A stretch of DNA of 37,314 nt from Eubacteriales bacterium (GCA_030529655.1 JAUMWJ010000021.1:1-37314); one strand, 5' to 3'; counted from the stretch's first letter, positions 8,276 through 18,174 are shown. Made by a program: numbers and translations. The notes: generated from the letters alone by a model not told the origin.

Positions 8276-9584
8276 GCAGATTTGCAACAGAAAAGAGAGC
8301 CTTGCCGTGATCGGCTTAGGTTATGTGGGAATGCCGCTTGCTGTGGCTTTTGCGAAAAAAGGGCTGCACGTGATAGGGTTTGATCTCAATCAGGCGAAAA
8401 TTGAAATGTACAAGTCAGGCATCGACCCCACCAAAGAAGTGGGCAGCGATGCCATCAGAAATACAACGGTTCATTTTACATCTGAGGAAGCGGAGCTGAG
8501 GCAGGCGATATTTCATATCGTTGCCGTCCCCACACCGGTCAATTCAGATCACACGCCGGATCTGGATCCCGTGATCAGTGCCTCGGAGATCGTCGGTCGA
8601 AATCTGAAAAGGGGTTCCATCGTTGTCTATGAGTCTACCGTATATCCCGGCTGCACAGAGGATATCTGTGTTCCCATTCTGGAAAGGGAGTCCGGTCTGA
8701 AATGCGGCGTGGATTTTAAGGTGGGCTACTCTCCCGAGCGCATCAATCCGGGTGATAAGGTGCATCGGCTGGAGAATATCCGTAAGATTGTTTCCGGCAT
8801 GGATGCCGACAGTCTGGAGGCGATCAGGAATATCTATGATCTCGTGGTCGAAGTGGGCACCTATCCTGTCTCCAATATCAAGACCGCAGAGGCCGTCAAG
8901 GTGGTGGAAAACAGCCAGCGGGATATCAATATCGCGTTCATGAACGAGCTGGCCATGGTCTTTGACCGCATGGGAATCGATACCAACGAGGTCATTGACG
9001 GTATGAACACCAAGTGGAACGCCTTGGGGTTCCGCCCGGGATTGGTGGGCGGTCACTGTATCGGGGTGGATCCTTACTATTTTACCTATGAAGCGGAAAA
9101 GCTGGGATATCACAGTCAGATCATTCTCAACGGGCGCATTGTCAACGACGGCATGGGACGCTATGTAGCCGATGCCGCCATCAAAAAGATGATCGAGGCC
9201 GGACAGGCGCCCAAAAACAGCAGGGTCGTCATTCTCGGCCTGACCTTCAAGGAGAATTGCCCGGACATCAGAAACAGCAAGGTCAACGATGTGATCAAAC
9301 GGCTCAAAGAATATGGCATCGAGCCTTTGGTGGTAGACCCCTGGGTATCTGAAGAAGAAGCTATGCGGGAGTATGGCGTAAAGCTTTTCCAGCTTGAGGA
9401 TATACGCGATGCGGACTGCATCATTGTGGCGGTGGCTCATGAGGCGTTCCGGGGGATGGGTTTATCAGACCTGAAACGCCTATATCGTGCGAGGGACGAT
9501 GAGCGCAACGTCCTGATCGATGTAAAAGGAGTATATTCGAGGAATGCGTTATATGATTCCGGCCTGCGCTGGTGGAGACTGTAA
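8262..9584 (+). CDS. tviB: UDP-N-acetylhexosamine 6-dehydrogenase (TviB/WbpO type)
   Basis: A 440-residue NAD-dependent dehydrogenase that oxidises C6 of a UDP-HexNAc to the uronic acid. It has the Rossmann motif VIGLGYVGMPLAVAF (G18-x-G20-x-x-G23), VPTPVNSDHTPDLD, YESTVYPGCTED, YSPERINPGDKVHRL and the catalytic cysteine in GGHCIGVDPYY (C266). The C-terminal domain has LGLTFKENCPDIRNSKV. These blocks match TviB/WbpO/CapL closely and distinguish it from UDP-glucose dehydrogenases (compare the enzyme at 27565). It overlaps the preceding GT2 by 14 bases. The substrate could be UDP-GlcNAc or UDP-GalNAc. The gene symbol names the family rather than proven Vi-antigen synthesis. Confidence 0.9.
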   Translation: MSLYKQICNRKESLAVIGLGYVGMPLAVAFAKKGLHVIGFDLNQAKIEMYKSGIDPTKEVGSDAIRNTTVHFTSEEAELRQAIFHIVAVPTPVNSDHTPDLDPVISASEIVGRNLKRGSIVVYESTVYPGCTEDICVPILERESGLKCGVDFKVGYSPERINPGDKVHRLENIRKIVSGMDADSLEAIRNIYDLVVEVGTYPVSNIKTAEAVKVVENSQRDINIAFMNELAMVFDRMGIDTNEVIDGMNTKWNALGFRPGLVGGHCIGVDPYYFTYEAEKLGYHSQIILNGRIVNDGMGRYVADAAIKKMIEAGQAPKNSRVVILGLTFKENCPDIRNSKVNDVIKRLKEYGIEPLVVDPWVSEEEAMREYGVKLFQLEDIRDADCIIVAVAHEAFRGMGLSDLKRLYRARDDERNVLIDVKGVYSRNALYDSGLRWWRL

Positions 9585-9606
9585 GCCTTTGGATGGATAA
9601 ATAAAA

Positions 9607-10725
9607 ATGCGTATTTTGCATATTAACTGCAACTATATAGGGACAACGCTCCACCGGCTGATGATTGAAAAATTGGATACCTTGGGCTTTGAAAATGAGG
9701 TTTTCGTTCCCGTTTACGATCGGAACATTGCCGTGATACAGCCCAATGACAATGTGTGCGTTTGCGAATGCTTCCGGAAATGGGACAGGATTTTGTTCCG
9801 CTATAAGCAGCGGAAGATCCTCCGGGCGATCGAAGCACAGTATGACATGGGGAGCTTTGATCTCATTCACGCCTATACCACTTTCACAGATGGTAATGTG
9901 GCGCGAATGCTGTCGGAGAAATACGGCGTTCCCTATGTGGTAGCCGTGCGGAACACGGATATAAACACATTTTTCAAATATATGTTCCATCTGCGTAAAT
10001 TGGGACAACGGGTACTCAATCAGGCAGAACAAATTTTCTTCTTGTCCGATCCCTATAAGGAATGTGTGCTTGAAAACTATATCGCAGCATCTGATAAACC
10101 GCGTATCAGGGGGAAATCCCGGATGATCCCCAATGGTATCAACGATTTCTGGCTACTCAACAGATCTCCGGTGCGTACATACCATGCTTCGGATAGAATA
10201 CGTTTGGTTTATGCGGGAGTGATCGATCGAAATAAAAACATTGAGACAACCCAATGTGCTATGGCGCTTCTGCAAAAAGAAGGAATACATTCTCAATTGA
10301 CTGTGGTGGGAAAATGTGTGGATAAAACCGTTTTTAACAGAATACTATCCAACCCGCATACAACTCATATTCCCCATTGCGGTAAGGAGGCGCTGATCGA
10401 CATCTACCGCAACCACGACATTTTTGTGATGCCCTCCATCCATGAAACCTTTGGCCTTGTGTATGCCGAGGCCATGAGTCAGGGCCTGCCGGTGATCTAT
10501 ACCCGCGGTCAGGGTTTTGACGGGCAGTTTCCGGAGGGAGCGGTGGGCTATGCTGTTTCCGCTCACGATGAGAGGGAGATTGCTGATGCCATTATGAAAA
10601 TCTGCGCGGACTATGAAAATATGAGCGCACGCTGCACGGAGCTTTGCCAAAAGTTCAGTTGGGATGCCATTACGGAGCAATATGCGGCGATCTATGCGCA
10701 CATCATGGAAAAAGAGGACAGGTAA
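9607..10725 (+). CDS. Family 4 glycosyltransferase
   Basis: A 372-residue GT-B enzyme. The N-terminal domain begins MRILHINCNYIGTTLHRLMI. The C-terminal domain begins near RIRLVYAGVIDRNKNIETT and holds the GT4 signature E280-x7-E288 (HETFGLVYAEAMSQG) followed by LPVIYTRGQG. It retains the inverting/retaining catalytic layout of retaining GT4 enzymes (family knowledge). It lies 22 bases after the dehydrogenase and directly abuts the next GT4. The acceptor is unknown. Confidence 0.9.
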   Translation: MRILHINCNYIGTTLHRLMIEKLDTLGFENEVFVPVYDRNIAVIQPNDNVCVCECFRKWDRILFRYKQRKILRAIEAQYDMGSFDLIHAYTTFTDGNVARMLSEKYGVPYVVAVRNTDINTFFKYMFHLRKLGQRVLNQAEQIFFLSDPYKECVLENYIAASDKPRIRGKSRMIPNGINDFWLLNRSPVRTYHASDRIRLVYAGVIDRNKNIETTQCAMALLQKEGIHSQLTVVGKCVDKTVFNRILSNPHTTHIPHCGKEALIDIYRNHDIFVMPSIHETFGLVYAEAMSQGLPVIYTRGQGFDGQFPEGAVGYAVSAHDEREIADAIMKICADYENMSARCTELCQKFSWDAITEQYAAIYAHIMEKEDR

Positions 10726-11901
10726 GTGGGGAAGATTAAACATATCTGCGTGATCGCTGACGGTTATCCATCGGAATATTTGGTGAAAAATGCCTTTGTT
10801 GAAACGCTGGTGAACGCCATGACGGATAGCGGCGTGAACTGCACGGTTATTGCCATGCAGTCATTGTCCCGTGTGGCGCTGGGGAAGGAGAAAAAGCTGC
10901 CCGACTGCCGCGTTCGTCATACCCCGCAGGGAAATCGGGTCACCGTGTGGACGGCACACTATTTATCCGCCTCCAACAAGAAGATTGGTTCCCTTCGGAC
11001 GGCTGCCTTCGGATTACATTCGGCGCAAAGCAGTGTGGAACGTATTTTCAAAAAGCTTCTGCAAACGGAGACGTTTGATGCCATCTACGGCCACTTTATC
11101 AACCCTGCCGGCATGATCGCCAATTATTTAGGACGGAAATATCACATTCCTGCCTTCTTTGCCTATGGGGAGAGCAGTACGCATACCATCGACTGCCTGG
11201 GCGATGAGAAGACCCGCGAGCTGCTGCATGGTATCACTGGCGTGGTGTCGGTTTCCACGGAAAACAAGCGGGTGTTGATTGAAAAAAATATGGTTTCTCC
11301 GGAGAGGATCGGCGTATTCCCTAACTCCGTGGACACAGGCTGCTTCTATCCCCGTGACCGTGCGGCCATGCGGCGGGAGCTGGGATTTCCGCCGGATGGG
11401 TTCATCGTTGCCTTCGTAGGCCGTTTTCTGGATGTCAAGGGCCCGGACAGACTGTCGGCGGCTATCGAGCAGCTGAACGATGACAACATCTACTCCATTT
11501 TTATCGGCGATGGGCCGCTGAAGCCCGCCTGCCGCAATATGCTGCATTGCGGTCCCCTGCAGCATGAGGAAATCCCCAAGTATCTTTCGGCTGCCGATAT
11601 ATTTGTGCTGCCCACCAAGGCGGAAGGCTGCTGCAACGCCATTATAGAAGCCATGGCCTGCGGTCTGCCGGTGATTTCCTCTGACTTGCCATTCAACGAT
11701 GACATCCTTAAGCCGGATCGCTCCATCCTGTTGGATCCTACGAATGTTGATGAGATTGCAGATGCGGTTCGTAAGCTGAAAGAAGATTCGGCTTTGCGGG
11801 CTGAAAAAGCAGATGCAGCTATTCGCAGCGCACAGTTTTTGTCCATTGAACAGCGAGCAAAGGACATTCTGGAATTTCTGTACAGGCAAGCAACTGAGTG
11901 A
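10726..11901 (+). CDS. Family 4 glycosyltransferase
   Basis: A 391-residue GT-B enzyme starting with GTG immediately after the previous stop codon. Motifs are FAYGESSTH, a PNSVDTGCFYPRD linker, VAFVGRFLDVKGPDRL and the GT4 signature E300-x7-E308 (KAEGCCNAIIEAMACGLPVI) with SSDLPFNDDIL. It resembles capsular and exopolysaccharide GT4s (CapM/RfaG-like). Translational coupling to the gene upstream is likely because there is no gap. Downstream, 62 bases separate it from the large secreted glycosidase. Confidence 0.9.
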   Translation: MGKIKHICVIADGYPSEYLVKNAFVETLVNAMTDSGVNCTVIAMQSLSRVALGKEKKLPDCRVRHTPQGNRVTVWTAHYLSASNKKIGSLRTAAFGLHSAQSSVERIFKKLLQTETFDAIYGHFINPAGMIANYLGRKYHIPAFFAYGESSTHTIDCLGDEKTRELLHGITGVVSVSTENKRVLIEKNMVSPERIGVFPNSVDTGCFYPRDRAAMRRELGFPPDGFIVAFVGRFLDVKGPDRLSAAIEQLNDDNIYSIFIGDGPLKPACRNMLHCGPLQHEEIPKYLSAADIFVLPTKAEGCCNAIIEAMACGLPVISSDLPFNDDILKPDRSILLDPTNVDEIADAVRKLKEDSALRAEKADAAIRSAQFLSIEQRAKDILEFLYRQATE

Positions 11902-11963
11902 TGTATATTTTCACCGAACAGGTGACGATATAAATTTAAAAAGTACGAAAAGGAGAAGACAAG

Positions 11964-14900
11964 ATGAAACAGCACAAGTTCTTATCCAAGACACTAGCTG
12001 GGATTCTTTGTTTGTTGATGGTTGTCAGCTTATTGCCCACAGCGGCGTATGCAGCAATCGACAATTACAACTACGGATACCAGTCGGCAACGCACGATGT
12101 GTTCAAACACACCGAGCAGACGCTCGCCCCCGGTGTAACGCAGTATACCAACTACGCTTACACCACTGCTGACGGCAAGCAGATGGTTTATTATGTGACC
12201 ACCGCTGATGTCAACAGGGACGACGTGATCATGCAGGTTTCCTATAAGGGAATGCAGCATGATACGCTGGGTATGGAAAAACTCGCGCAGACAGTTAAAA
12301 CGGCAAATGAAAAGTATTCCGATCCTCAGAACCCTGAGTACATTAGCGAATACTACAATGTTGTTTCCGCTGTCAATGGTAACGGCTACAATATGACAAC
12401 TGGTAAACCCTCCGGCGTATGGGTCATGGGCGGCGACATTATCACCGAGTATGACGGCAACAGCGCTTATGTTGCAATCGGTAAAGACGGCAAAGCATAC
12501 GCAGGCAGAACCGTTGCCGATTGGAACAATTTGAAGTCCACCGTTGGCGTTCAGGAAGCCATCAACTGCTTTGGTTCTATTCTTGTATGGGACGGTGCAA
12601 CAACAATTACCCAGACAAGCTCCTATTATTCTGACCGTGCTTCCAGAACCATGGTCGGTATCACGGAAGACGGTCAGATCGTATGCGCGGTTGTTGACGG
12701 TCGTCAGGAGCCCTTCTCCTGCGGCGCATCCATGCTTGAGCTTGCCAACATCATGCTGGAAGCAGGATGCAAATACGCGATCAACCTTGACGGTGGTGGA
12801 TCTACCACTTACATGGCAAAGAACGAAGGTTCCAATGAATGTACGGTCAATAACAGACCCTCCGACGGTTCCGAGCGTGCGATCTCCAACGGACTCATCA
12901 TCGCTTCTTTGGCAGCTCCGTCCAATGTATTTGACCATGCTTCTATTTCCGTTTCCAATAACTATGTAATGCCCAATGCTTCCGTAGAAGTGTCTGCAAC
13001 CGGCGTTTCTCCTGCAGGTACAGCTGCCGAGATTCCCGAAAGTGTGACATACACGGCAGAGCTCGGTACAGTTGTCAACGGTGTCTATACCGCCGGAAGT
13101 GAGACAGGCACCGATACCATCAAGATGATGTACGAAGGCAAAGAGGTAGGTTCTTGCGAGGTCAACATTGTTGCACCTGATAAGATCTCCTTTGCTATGG
13201 CGGCAATCTCTTGCCCGTATGGCAAAACCACTGACGTAGACGTTGTTCCGACCTATGGCGAATTCAATTTGGAAGTTGCTTACGATGCAAATTCCGTTTC
13301 TTTCGTACTCGGTGATTCCAAGTTCGGTGCCATGAATAACGGTAAATTCACGGCAACGACTGAAACTCTTGCAAACACCAATTCTACGATCACAGTTAAA
13401 ACAAACTGCACTCCCAGCGTAGAAGCTACGGTTCCCCTTCAGGTAGGACGCGGCTCTGAAATCATTTGGGATTTCGAGGATCAGGATGTCAGCAAGTGGA
13501 GCTACTTCGACTATTACAACAGCAAGAGTTCTCTTGACATTTCCACGGTTGATGCAACCACTGGTAAGGTGCACAACGGCAATTATGCCCTTGCTCTGCA
13601 TTATGACTACTCTCAGACGACCTATTATGAAGACTATCTTTCTCTGATTGTTGAATATAATGCGGCTGCAATCAAGGAACACGGCGCTTCAAATAAAGAT
13701 TCTCAGGGTGGTACGATTGGCGGTCTTGAAGAAGACTATATCGACATCACCGGCGCCTGCGGTATGGGCTTCTGGCTGTATCTGCCGGATGACATGGATA
13801 TTCGCGGATTTAATCCCCGTTTGATGTTCGGCTTTAAGAAGAACCCGACCGATAAATGGTCTCGCGGTACTACTAGTATGAAGCTGATCGTAGATGTTCA
13901 GCATCTTCCTACCGATGGCTGGTACTATTACTGGGCAGACCTTTCCGCATATGCTTCCTATGCCGGCCTGACCGTGCAGAATTCCCGTCCGCTTAGTGAG
14001 AACGGTTCTTCCAAGAACGGTCATGGCGGATATGCCGGTGGTGCGTACTATGCCGGCTCTATCCTTGACTTCTATGTAGAAGACAGCGCATGGAAGAGCT
14101 ATAAGGAAAAGTCTTATAACGGCAACTTTACACTGTATATCGACGACTGGACAGTAGATTACTCCACCGTTGTCGAAGACAATCAAGCTCCTGAATTTAC
14201 CGAAGCTTTGTATGCTTGCAACGGTATGTTTGATGCTGCATCACTTGTTGATGGCACAAATATCACCGCAAACGAAATCGACTTCACAATTTCTGTGGCA
14301 GATGCAAATAGATTCCTTCCTGCCGGTGTAACTGCTTACAAGACCACTACAAATGCCGTAGGTCTTGATGCTTCTACCGCAAAGGTCTATGTAGACGGCG
14401 TGGAAGTTGCTGCTTCCTACAAAAACGGCAAGATCGCGCTCGATCAGGCAATCAACCTTCCCGACGGTGCTCACAAGGTAACCTTTGAGATGGCTGATAA
14501 GAACGATAATGTCGGCAAGAAGATTATCAACTTCACAGTTAACGCAAATGCCGGATATGACACCATTAAGGTCGTTCCTCATGATGCAACTATGAAGGAA
14601 GTCCTCAATGGTCAGCTTTACTACATCGACCTTATTGCAACAGATATTTCCAAGGTAAATAAAGTTACAACAACGCTCAAAGTTAACAATGTCAACAACT
14701 GGGAGCCTATGGGTATTGTTGTTGCAGATGGCTTCACAGCTGAATATGCGCAGGAACCCGGCGACCTTGGCGAATTAACTCTTACGATTACTCGCACCGG
14801 CAATGTTGAGGCTACCGGCGAGGTAGTGATCGCTTCTGTTCCGGTTCGTGCTTGGTATCCTCACAATGCGTTGAATAAGGATTCTGCATGGCTGATTGCC

Positions 14901-16739
14901 AAGTCAAGAGTATTCCCGATGGATATCAAGGTTGTTACCAAGGCTGGCGCAATCGAGTTTGTTAACGAAACGAATTATGTTGGAGCGTTCTCCGCTGATA
15001 TGATCCAGATCGATAACGAAGCAATGTGCGATTATGGTTATATTGGTACTCTCAAAGCGGGCGGCAACAATCCTTGGCACAGCCACAACGCACAGCCTGT
15101 AGCCGACAAGCCCGCCACCTGCACCGAAGACGGCTACACCGGCAGAACCTTCTGCGACGTATGTAACTCTGTTGTCGATTGGGGTACCACTGAGGCTGCT
15201 ACCGGCCACACCTACACTATGGTGGACGGCGTTCGCAAGTGCGCCTGCGGCGAGCTGTTCACCGGCGAGTTCGAGGGCAAGACCTATGTCAGCGGCGTTA
15301 TCCTTGCCGGTTGGGTGGAAGACAGCTACTACGTTGACGGCGTAAAGCGCACCGGCGTACAGAGCATTGATGGCTTCTACTATGACTTTGGTGAAAACGG
15401 CGTTTGCGAAGGCAAGATGAAGTACACCGGTCTGGTGGATATCGATGGCACAAACCACTATGCCAAGTTCGGTACTCTGACCTCCGGCTGGCATGAGATC
15501 GACGAGGAGTGGTACTACTTCCTGCCCGAAACCTTTGCCGGTGCTGATGGCGAGGTTAAGACTACCGATAACATCAGGTTCGTCTTTGACAATGGCAAGG
15601 TAACTGACGGTGTATGGGTCGATAACGGCAAGGGCGTCCGCTACTGGTATGGGCCTTCGTTCTATACAACGAACTCCATCAATGTGCCCGTACTGCTGCA
15701 GGAAATCGACGGTGTGGAATACATCTTCAAGAAGGGCAACGGCTATCTGCAGCACGGATATGTGTTCTATCATCTGTCCAATAACCCTGAACTGATCTGG
15801 TATGATTGCAAGGATGACGGTATTGCCAGACCGGTCTACGGTCCGAAGATCGTCGAATGTACAGATTGCGGCAAGTATAATGGCTTCTACTATGTTGATG
15901 CTGATGGACATACGAATGTAGAGGGTGTCGTGAAGGTTGGCAATGATTATTACTTTGTCACAGCTGATGGCACGATAGTGAGGGATAAAACCCGTTACGT
16001 CAAGCGCAGCACCACGGGCAATGAGTTGGTTGCTACTGGCTACTATGACTTCGGCGCAGACGGCAAGATGATCATTCCCGAGCCCAAGAATGGCATCGTG
16101 GACGGCAAATACTATATTGATGATGTACTCCAAGCCAATGCAGGACTGGTAAAGGTTGATACCGATTTCTACTATATCCTGAAGGATGGCAGCATCGCCA
16201 CCAACTACACCCGCTACCTCAAGCGCAGCACCACGGGTAAGGAAATGGTTGCCACCGGCTACTATGACTTCGGCGCAGATGGCAAGATGATCATTCCCGA
16301 ACCCAAGAACGGCATTGTGGACGGCAAATACTATATTGATGATGTACTCCAAGCCAATGCAGGACTGGTAAAGGTTGATACCGATTTCTACTATATCCTG
16401 AAGGATGGCAGCATCGCCACCAACTACACCCGCTACCTCAAGCGCAGCACCACGGGTAAGGAAATGGTTGCCACCGGCTACTATGACTTCGGCGCAGATG
16501 GCAAGATGATCATTCCCGAACCCAAGAACGGCATTGTGGACGGCAAATACTATATTGATGATGTACTCCAAGCCAATGCAGGACTGGTAAAGGTTGATAC
16601 CGATTTCTACTATATCCTGAAGGATGGCAGCATCGCCACCAACTACACCCGCTACCTCAAGCGCAGCACCACGGGTAAGGAAATGGTTGCCACCGGCTAC
16701 TATGACTTCGGCGCAGACGGCAAAATGATTGTAGAATAA
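11964..16739 (+). CDS. Secreted phosphodiester glycosidase with wall-binding repeats
   Basis: A 1591-residue modular exoprotein. Signal peptide 1-30 (ends PTAAYA). Residues about 60-320 are a NAGPA/phosphodiester glycosidase domain, with NLDGGGSTTYM (D276-GGG) and NNRPSDGSERAISNGLII, expected to cleave GlcNAc- or sugar-phosphodiester bonds. About 497-735 is a jelly-roll, CBM-like region (IIWDFEDQDVSKWSYFD to YIDDWTVDY). About 738-865 is an Ig-like module and about 866-1030 a cohesin-like module. About 1035-1100 is a Cys-rich link (PATCTEDGYTG, FCDVC, CACGELF). About 1107-1591 are YYxDG-type cell-wall-binding repeats, the last 222 residues being three near-identical 73-residue units. AAGGAG precedes the ATG. 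It may trim or remodel the polysaccharide made by this operon, or wall teichoic-type polymers (inference). Confidence 0.9.
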   Translation: MKQHKFLSKTLAGILCLLMVVSLLPTAAYAAIDNYNYGYQSATHDVFKHTEQTLAPGVTQYTNYAYTTADGKQMVYYVTTADVNRDDVIMQVSYKGMQHDTLGMEKLAQTVKTANEKYSDPQNPEYISEYYNVVSAVNGNGYNMTTGKPSGVWVMGGDIITEYDGNSAYVAIGKDGKAYAGRTVADWNNLKSTVGVQEAINCFGSILVWDGATTITQTSSYYSDRASRTMVGITEDGQIVCAVVDGRQEPFSCGASMLELANIMLEAGCKYAINLDGGGSTTYMAKNEGSNECTVNNRPSDGSERAISNGLIIASLAAPSNVFDHASISVSNNYVMPNASVEVSATGVSPAGTAAEIPESVTYTAELGTVVNGVYTAGSETGTDTIKMMYEGKEVGSCEVNIVAPDKISFAMAAISCPYGKTTDVDVVPTYGEFNLEVAYDANSVSFVLGDSKFGAMNNGKFTATTETLANTNSTITVKTNCTPSVEATVPLQVGRGSEIIWDFEDQDVSKWSYFDYYNSKSSLDISTVDATTGKVHNGNYALALHYDYSQTTYYEDYLSLIVEYNAAAIKEHGASNKDSQGGTIGGLEEDYIDITGACGMGFWLYLPDDMDIRGFNPRLMFGFKKNPTDKWSRGTTSMKLIVDVQHLPTDGWYYYWADLSAYASYAGLTVQNSRPLSENGSSKNGHGGYAGGAYYAGSILDFYVEDSAWKSYKEKSYNGNFTLYIDDWTVDYSTVVEDNQAPEFTEALYACNGMFDAASLVDGTNITANEIDFTISVADANRFLPAGVTAYKTTTNAVGLDASTAKVYVDGVEVAASYKNGKIALDQAINLPDGAHKVTFEMADKNDNVGKKIINFTVNANAGYDTIKVVPHDATMKEVLNGQLYYIDLIATDISKVNKVTTTLKVNNVNNWEPMGIVVADGFTAEYAQEPGDLGELTLTITRTGNVEATGEVVIASVPVRAWYPHNALNKDSAWLIAKSRVFPMDIKVVTKAGAIEFVNETNYVGAFSADMIQIDNEAMCDYGYIGTLKAGGNNPWHSHNAQPVADKPATCTEDGYTGRTFCDVCNSVVDWGTTEAATGHTYTMVDGVRKCACGELFTGEFEGKTYVSGVILAGWVEDSYYVDGVKRTGVQSIDGFYYDFGENGVCEGKMKYTGLVDIDGTNHYAKFGTLTSGWHEIDEEWYYFLPETFAGADGEVKTTDNIRFVFDNGKVTDGVWVDNGKGVRYWYGPSFYTTNSINVPVLLQEIDGVEYIFKKGNGYLQHGYVFYHLSNNPELIWYDCKDDGIARPVYGPKIVECTDCGKYNGFYYVDADGHTNVEGVVKVGNDYYFVTADGTIVRDKTRYVKRSTTGNELVATGYYDFGADGKMIIPEPKNGIVDGKYYIDDVLQANAGLVKVDTDFYYILKDGSIATNYTRYLKRSTTGKEMVATGYYDFGADGKMIIPEPKNGIVDGKYYIDDVLQANAGLVKVDTDFYYILKDGSIATNYTRYLKRSTTGKEMVATGYYDFGADGKMIIPEPKNGIVDGKYYIDDVLQANAGLVKVDTDFYYILKDGSIATNYTRYLKRSTTGKEMVATGYYDFGADGKMIVE
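16071..16727 (+). repeat. Three tandem 219-bp coding repeats
   Basis: Copies begin at 16071, 16290 and 16509, each starting ATCATTCCCGA and encoding 73 residues (IIPEPKNGIVDGKYYIDD to YYDFGADGKM). Copies 2 and 3 differ only in their last few bases. Copy 1 differs from them at a few sites near its start and end. A diverged part-copy precedes them from about 15985. Near-identity including silent sites points to recent expansion. Confidence 0.95.
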
Positions 16740-16746
16740 CATAACC

Positions 16747-16805
16747 CCCACTCCCGCCAGGGAGTGGGAGCCACACAAAAATAACGCCTCCACGTGGCGT
16801 GTGGC
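16747..16805 (+). terminator. Tandem hairpins after the glycosidase gene
   Basis: A perfect 9-bp stem CCCACTCCC/GGGAGTGGG (16747-16755 with 16760-16768, loop GCCA) is followed by a nested stem (GCCACAC 16770-16776 with 16799-16805, inner ACGCC/GGCGT). No T-run follows, so this is a leaky or factor-assisted stop at best. A new promoter follows at 16846. Confidence 0.5.
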
Positions 16806-16845
16806 GGGCAACGGACATCTGTCCGGCGAAGTTATTTCAAGGGAA

Positions 16846-16874
16846 TTGACACAATTCTCAAAAAATCCTATAAA
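16846..16874 (+). promoter_or_regulatory. Strong internal sigma-A promoter
   Basis: TTGACA (16846-16851), 17 bases, TATAAA (16869-16874). The inferred start near 16881 gives a leader of about 30 bases to the ATG at 16910. The polymerase-to-lipoprotein genes can thus be transcribed separately from the genes upstream. Confidence 0.75.
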
Positions 16875-16909
16875 GTATAAATTATGAAGTATAGATAGTA
16901 TAATTTACA

Positions 16910-18160
16910 ATGAAGAGAAAAACAGGTCTGAAAAATACAAATATTTTTCTGGTATGTGCGAAATATCTGTCAGGAGCACTGTGCTTTTACCTGAACTGGT
17001 ATAAGCAGATTTGGGGCAACCAGAATATCATCCTGTATGGTGTATCCGCGCTTCTGCTTATCATGGTAGCGTTAGATATGCTTCGCAGAAAAAAAGTTCC
17101 CTACAGAGATTTCCCGCAAATACTTGCGGCAACGGCTACCCTCTGTGTATTCTCCTTGGCTACGGGCGTTTTTGTAGCTGTGGATCGGCAAGTACTGCTG
17201 TCAACCGTGGCAACGACACTGGAATTTTCAATCATGGCGGCCGCCATCTGGTATGTCTGCAAGCGGTGCCATGAAACAACCTGGGTCTATAACATATTGG
17301 AGCTATGTGGTGCTGTATGTGCTCTTCAAACTATTTTCTTAGGGGCAGATTATAATAACGGTGTCATCGTTACTGCAATGAGCGAGAGCAACAACCCCAA
17401 TTTGCTGGGGTTAGTTTTGCTGTTTGGCATATTTTCTGCCGTGATTCAAAAGAAACGATTGGAAAAGAATCTTCTCTTGCATCTGGTGATTATTGTGATC
17501 TCCCTTTATGCCATTATCTTGAGTGCATCGAGAAAGACTTTCCTGGCAGCAATCGTTTTTTTGACCATTTGGCTTGTGGTGTATCTTCGGGATAAGAATC
17601 GTCAGAAGATCAATGCAAAAACACTGCTGGTGCGCCTTATTATCATTGTAGGAGCGGTCATCGGTGCTTCCCTCGTTGTAAGTCAAATCATCAACGGTTC
17701 GGCACTAACAACCAGAATGCTGGGATTGAGGGAAGAAATTTCCGGTGGCATTCGGAGACAGCTTTATGCGGAGGCCTGGGAAATGTGGAAGCAAAGTCCT
17801 ATCATCGGTGTGGGATTGGGACAATTTGTGCTTCGTTCTCGCTTTAATATGTTTACACACTCTGTTTATGCCGAAACTTTGGTTTCTGCTGGAATTGTAG
17901 GAATACTGATCTATGCATGGCCTTTCTTTGCTATTGGCAGACGATTGCTGAAAAGAATAAGGTCGAAGAAACTGCACGGAGACACTAATTATGATATTCA
18001 GGTGATTGCAGTGTGCCTTATTATAGAAATGTTTATGGGCTTGGGGTCAATATTCTACTACTATTTTCCTCATATTCTTATATTGACCATGCTGTTTTAT
18101 GAAGAGCAATGCATGGACTTCGGGAAAAAAAAGAAAAATGCAGTTCACCATATCAGGTAG
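16910..18160 (+). CDS. O-antigen polymerase/ligase-family membrane protein (Wzy-type)
   Basis: A 416-residue polytopic membrane protein with about ten to eleven hydrophobic segments. It has a large loop in the C-terminal half containing the Wzy_C-like region (RQLYAEAWEMWKQSPIIG, VGLGQF, FTHSVYAETLVSAGIVGIL). It is expected to polymerise flipped repeat units on the outer face of the membrane. The His in THSVYAE lies where Wzy and WaaL enzymes have a conserved His. No strong Shine-Dalgarno precedes ATG 16910 (TTTACAATG), so initiation may be weak, which suits a low-copy membrane enzyme. It follows its own promoter at 16846. Ligase rather than polymerase activity cannot be excluded, but no LPS is expected in this host. 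Confidence 0.82.
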   Translation: MKRKTGLKNTNIFLVCAKYLSGALCFYLNWYKQIWGNQNIILYGVSALLLIMVALDMLRRKKVPYRDFPQILAATATLCVFSLATGVFVAVDRQVLLSTVATTLEFSIMAAAIWYVCKRCHETTWVYNILELCGAVCALQTIFLGADYNNGVIVTAMSESNNPNLLGLVLLFGIFSAVIQKKRLEKNLLLHLVIIVISLYAIILSASRKTFLAAIVFLTIWLVVYLRDKNRQKINAKTLLVRLIIIVGAVIGASLVVSQIINGSALTTRMLGLREEISGGIRRQLYAEAWEMWKQSPIIGVGLGQFVLRSRFNMFTHSVYAETLVSAGIVGILIYAWPFFAIGRRLLKRIRSKKLHGDTNYDIQVIAVCLIIEMFMGLGSIFYYYFPHILILTMLFYEEQCMDFGKKKKNAVHHIR

Positions 18161-18174
18161 GAGAGAACACTTTT

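Noticed and set aside
12030-13682. A 550-codon minus-strand frame opposite the glycosidase N-terminal half
   Set aside because: Antisense shadow of the phosphodiester glycosidase domain; low-complexity composition and no recognisable motif.
16071-16727. CRISPR-like regular spacing
   Set aside because: The 219-bp period is continuous coding sequence without spacers.
14904-16811. A 635-codon open frame on the minus strand opposite the glycosidase repeats
   Set aside because: It is the antisense shadow of the 219-bp repeats and adjacent coding DNA. It has no ribosome site or family resemblance, while the plus strand encodes a clear signal peptide and known domains.
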